This document shows positions 23,338-24,688 of a stretch of DNA of 24,688 nt, piece after piece. Origin of the DNA: JBJXDT01 sp046153505 (GTDB taxonomy: Bacteria > Pseudomonadota > Gammaproteobacteria > Burkholderiales > Methylophilaceae); NCBI GenBank assembly GCA_046153505.1, contig JBJXDT010000080.1, positions 1-24,688 on the forward strand, written 5' to 3'. Both the position numbers and the translations under genes were made by a program. The stretch's first letter is position 1. Each line of letters begins with the position of its first letter. The notes under the pieces were generated by a model, which ran no database searches, was not told where the DNA came from, and saw nothing but the letters and a program-made list of their open reading frames with translations.

Positions 23338-23676
23338 TTAGGCCAGTATTGGAGTAGTAAATAAATCGGGTAGTGCAGCGATGGGCCGCTCACTATCCGC
23401 GCGCGCTTCTAAAAAATCCAGCGTATATGGACAACGCGCAGGTTTTTTTACGGCTTTACGCTTTTTTGGTGTGCTTGCGGTTAAGTCAATGTAGGGCGTT
23501 TGGCTAATACGTACATAGCCTGATGAATTTAGTTTTAGTGCCGTGGTTTCAAAAAGGCTGAGTGGGTTATCAATATTTTGCAGAGTGATGATGGCTTTAT
23601 GTACTTTTAACACGTTGTACATGACAAATTTGATGCCTGTTTGCTTGCCGTAGATTTCGCCAGTATGTACTTCCAC
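23338..23676 (-). CDS. Hypothetical small protein, GTG start
   Basis: I do not recognise this 112-residue protein. It has no signal peptide or membrane segment. The first 70 residues are mixed and beta-like (VHKAIITLQNIDNPLSL). A basic patch follows (TPKKRKAVKKPARC, about 69-82), and the end is acidic to hydrophobic. The GTG start at 23676 is backed by a strong GGAGG 4 bases upstream, which argues that it is a real gene. It converges on the flavodoxin gene with only a 9-bp gap and lies 64 bp beyond the TetR gene on the same strand. The basic patch could bind nucleic acid, but this is only a suggestion. Confidence 0.55.
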   Translation of the reverse strand: MEVHTGEIYGKQTGIKFVMYNVLKVHKAIITLQNIDNPLSLFETTALKLNSSGYVRISQTPYIDLTASTPKKRKAVKKPARCPYTLDFLEARADSERPIAALPDLFTTPILA

Positions 23677-23740
23677 AACGCCTCCGAGCCTGTTGTTGAT
23701 GCATATTAGCGCCTTGTATAAGGTTTAACAAGGGCTTGTG

Positions 23741-24358
23741 TTATTTTCTGCGTAAATTAATGTGCGCTTTTATTAAATCAATCGCCTGATGACGAAATTT
23801 GGTGCCATCAGTGTCTTTTACCCACATGTGTAGTAATCCACTAAAAAAAATGTGTGTATCCAGCGCCAAGGCTTTTGGCGTTTGGTTTGCGACTAATAAA
23901 TTAAGCGCTTTTGCGCGCTCGTAAGCGAGTTGTGTTTTTTCTGTGATGTTAGAGCAATTGTTAAGAATTTGTTGTAAAACAGTTGCAAATTCATCTACAT
24001 ACTCACACTTAATCATCATAATTTCATATGTTTGTCGCATGACGATGTTTTCATTTAGTTCATTCATCGTTGCGCACAAGTTGTTTTCAATTTGCGTGAG
24101 AGGATCGTCTTTGCTTTCGATATTGAGCATATCGTCCATGCGGTCGATAAGTGGCAGAAAGACTTGGTTACGCAAGGCGTGAAAGATTTCGGTTTTATCT
24201 TTAAAGTGCCAATACACTGCGCCGCGCGTTACACCAGCCTTGGTTGCGACATGTTCCAAGCTGGTACGGCTGACGCCTTTTAATAAAAAAACTTCGCGCG
24301 CAGCGTCTATAATCTGCTGGCGTGTGAGTTCTGCATCTTTTTTGGTTTTGCGCACCAT
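23741..24358 (-). CDS. TetR/AcrR-family repressor of the adjacent RND efflux system
   Basis: The frame opens at 24478, but that start would overlap the divergent adaptor gene and add 40 AT-rich residues of no family resemblance. The ATG at 24358 gives 205 residues starting MVRKTKKDAELTRQQIIDAAREVFL, the standard AcrR/TtgR/MtrR-type N-terminus. The HTH lies at about residues 28-52 (TSLEHVATKAGVTRGAVYWHFKDK). The C-terminal ligand domain matches the AcrR group by layout (LPLIDRMDDML, HIFFSGLLHMW). Repressors of this group bind lipophilic drugs and release the efflux promoter. Two AcrR-like operators lie between it and the adaptor gene, which supports self- and cross-repression. Confidence 0.93.
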   Translation of the reverse strand: MVRKTKKDAELTRQQIIDAAREVFLLKGVSRTSLEHVATKAGVTRGAVYWHFKDKTEIFHALRNQVFLPLIDRMDDMLNIESKDDPLTQIENNLCATMNELNENIVMRQTYEIMMIKCEYVDEFATVLQQILNNCSNITEKTQLAYERAKALNLLVANQTPKALALDTHIFFSGLLHMWVKDTDGTKFRHQAIDLIKAHINLRRK

Positions 24359-24379
24359 AATTTTTTTAAATTTTCTATA

Positions 24380-24399
24380 TACATTCAAGAATGTTTGTA
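24380..24399. promoter_or_regulatory. AcrR-type operator, copy 1
   Basis: TACATTCAAG followed by AATGTTTGTA is a 20-bp partial palindrome with TACA/TGTA ends. It shares its first ten bases exactly with copy 2, 27 bp away. It resembles the TACAT...ATGTA palindrome bound by E. coli AcrR. Confidence 0.6.
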
Positions 24400-24405
24400 T
24401 ATAAT
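24400..24405. promoter_or_regulatory. Candidate -10 TATAAT between the two operators
   Basis: A perfect TATAAT lies between the two operator copies, about 65 bp before the adaptor ATG. No clear -35 is seen at 17 bp, and the AT-rich core could serve either direction. Confidence 0.35.
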
Positions 24406-24406
24406 A

Positions 24407-24426
24407 TACATTCAAGCTTGTATGTA
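24407..24426. promoter_or_regulatory. AcrR-type operator, copy 2
   Basis: TACATTCAAG followed by CTTGTATGTA is palindromic at 18 of 20 positions. It is the better of the two copies and overlaps the region just downstream of the candidate -10, so a bound repressor would block transcription of the efflux genes. Confidence 0.65.
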
Positions 24427-24470
24427 TGCAAGCATTTTCGTATTTAGCAAAACTCTTGTTGGGGCAATTT

Positions 24471-24688
24471 ATGGTCAAGAACGCAAATTCAATTCAAAAA
24501 ATATTCATTGCTTGTTTGCTTGCGCTGGTAGTTGCTGCCTGTGAAAAAAAACAGGATGCAGGTCAAGCGGGCGCACAAATGCCGCCAATGCCAGTGACCG
24601 TCATCACAGCAGAAGCCACTAGCGTACCGATTAGCACAGAGGTGGTGGGCCAAACCGAAGGCGCAAAAGAGGTTGAAGTGCGTCCGCG
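24471..24688 (+). CDS. RND efflux periplasmic adaptor (AcrA/MexA family), N-terminal part only
   Basis: From the ATG at 24471 the frame is open to the window edge, giving 72 residues. It has a lipoprotein signal peptide with lipobox VAAC (C24), an Ala/Gly/Gln-rich linker (KKQDAGQAGAQMPPMP), then VTVITAEATSVPISTEVVGQTEGAKEVEVRP, the first membrane-proximal strands of AcrA/MexA/TtgA adaptors. It would join an inner-membrane RND pump and an outer-membrane TolC-type channel; those genes are expected to the right. Divergence from a TetR/AcrR repressor with operators between them is the classic layout. No strong Shine-Dalgarno is seen (GGGG lies 10 bases upstream). Confidence 0.92.
   Translation, partial: MVKNANSIQKIFIACLLALVVAACEKKQDAGQAGAQMPPMPVTVITAEATSVPISTEVVGQTEGAKEVEVRP

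Noticed and set aside
24359..24478. Longer TetR start at 24478
   Set aside because: It would cover both operators and overlap the adaptor gene; family similarity starts at 24358.

Overview
The window looks like a chromosomal segment of a methylotrophic betaproteobacterium, most likely in the Methylophilaceae (Methylotenera/Methylophilus type). Three things point there: tetrahydromethanopterin-linked C1 oxidation genes (fhcB, fhcA), the order ndk-rlmN-pilW-rodZ-ispG-hisS-yfgM-bamB-der that is typical of betaproteobacteria, and moderate-to-low GC. This assignment is inference from gene content; no search was run.

Layout. (1) 1-2437, minus strand: fhcB and the start of fhcA, subunits of the formyltransferase/hydrolase complex that releases formate during formaldehyde oxidation. 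(2) 2599-14478, plus strand: a dense housekeeping run with many overlaps and gaps of a few bases: ndk, rlmN, a PilW/PilF-type lipoprotein, rodZ, ispG, hisS, a SIMPL-domain protein, two peptide-type ABC ATPases, yfgM, bamB and der. It joins translation, isoprenoid synthesis, cell shape and outer-membrane protein export. (3) 14562-15206: an unrecognised protein built from two copies of one module. (4) About 15278-16196, minus strand: two unrecognised small membrane-protein genes separated by a 58-bp site with the architecture of an integron attC recombination site. A second, degenerate attC-like site lies at the other end of the first gene. I read this as an integrase-less gene-cassette insertion. 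(5) 16336-21367: bamD divergent from rluD-pgeF, then a ZIP metal transporter and rimO. (6) 21370-22246: a gamma-glutamylcyclotransferase-like gene broken by one stop codon at its presumed catalytic Glu, then about 350 bp of dispersed palindromic repeats. (7) 22247-24688: an HxlR regulator divergent from a flavodoxin-family protein, a small unknown gene, and a TetR/AcrR-type repressor divergent from an RND efflux adaptor that runs off the window, with two AcrR-like operators between them.

The strongest unusual signals are the attC-like cassette region (15278-16196), the nonsense codon at the catalytic position of the cyclotransferase (21613-21615), the internally duplicated unknown protein (14562-15206) and the repeat cluster at 21924-22238. 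No rRNA, tRNA, CRISPR array, transposase or integrase was seen.
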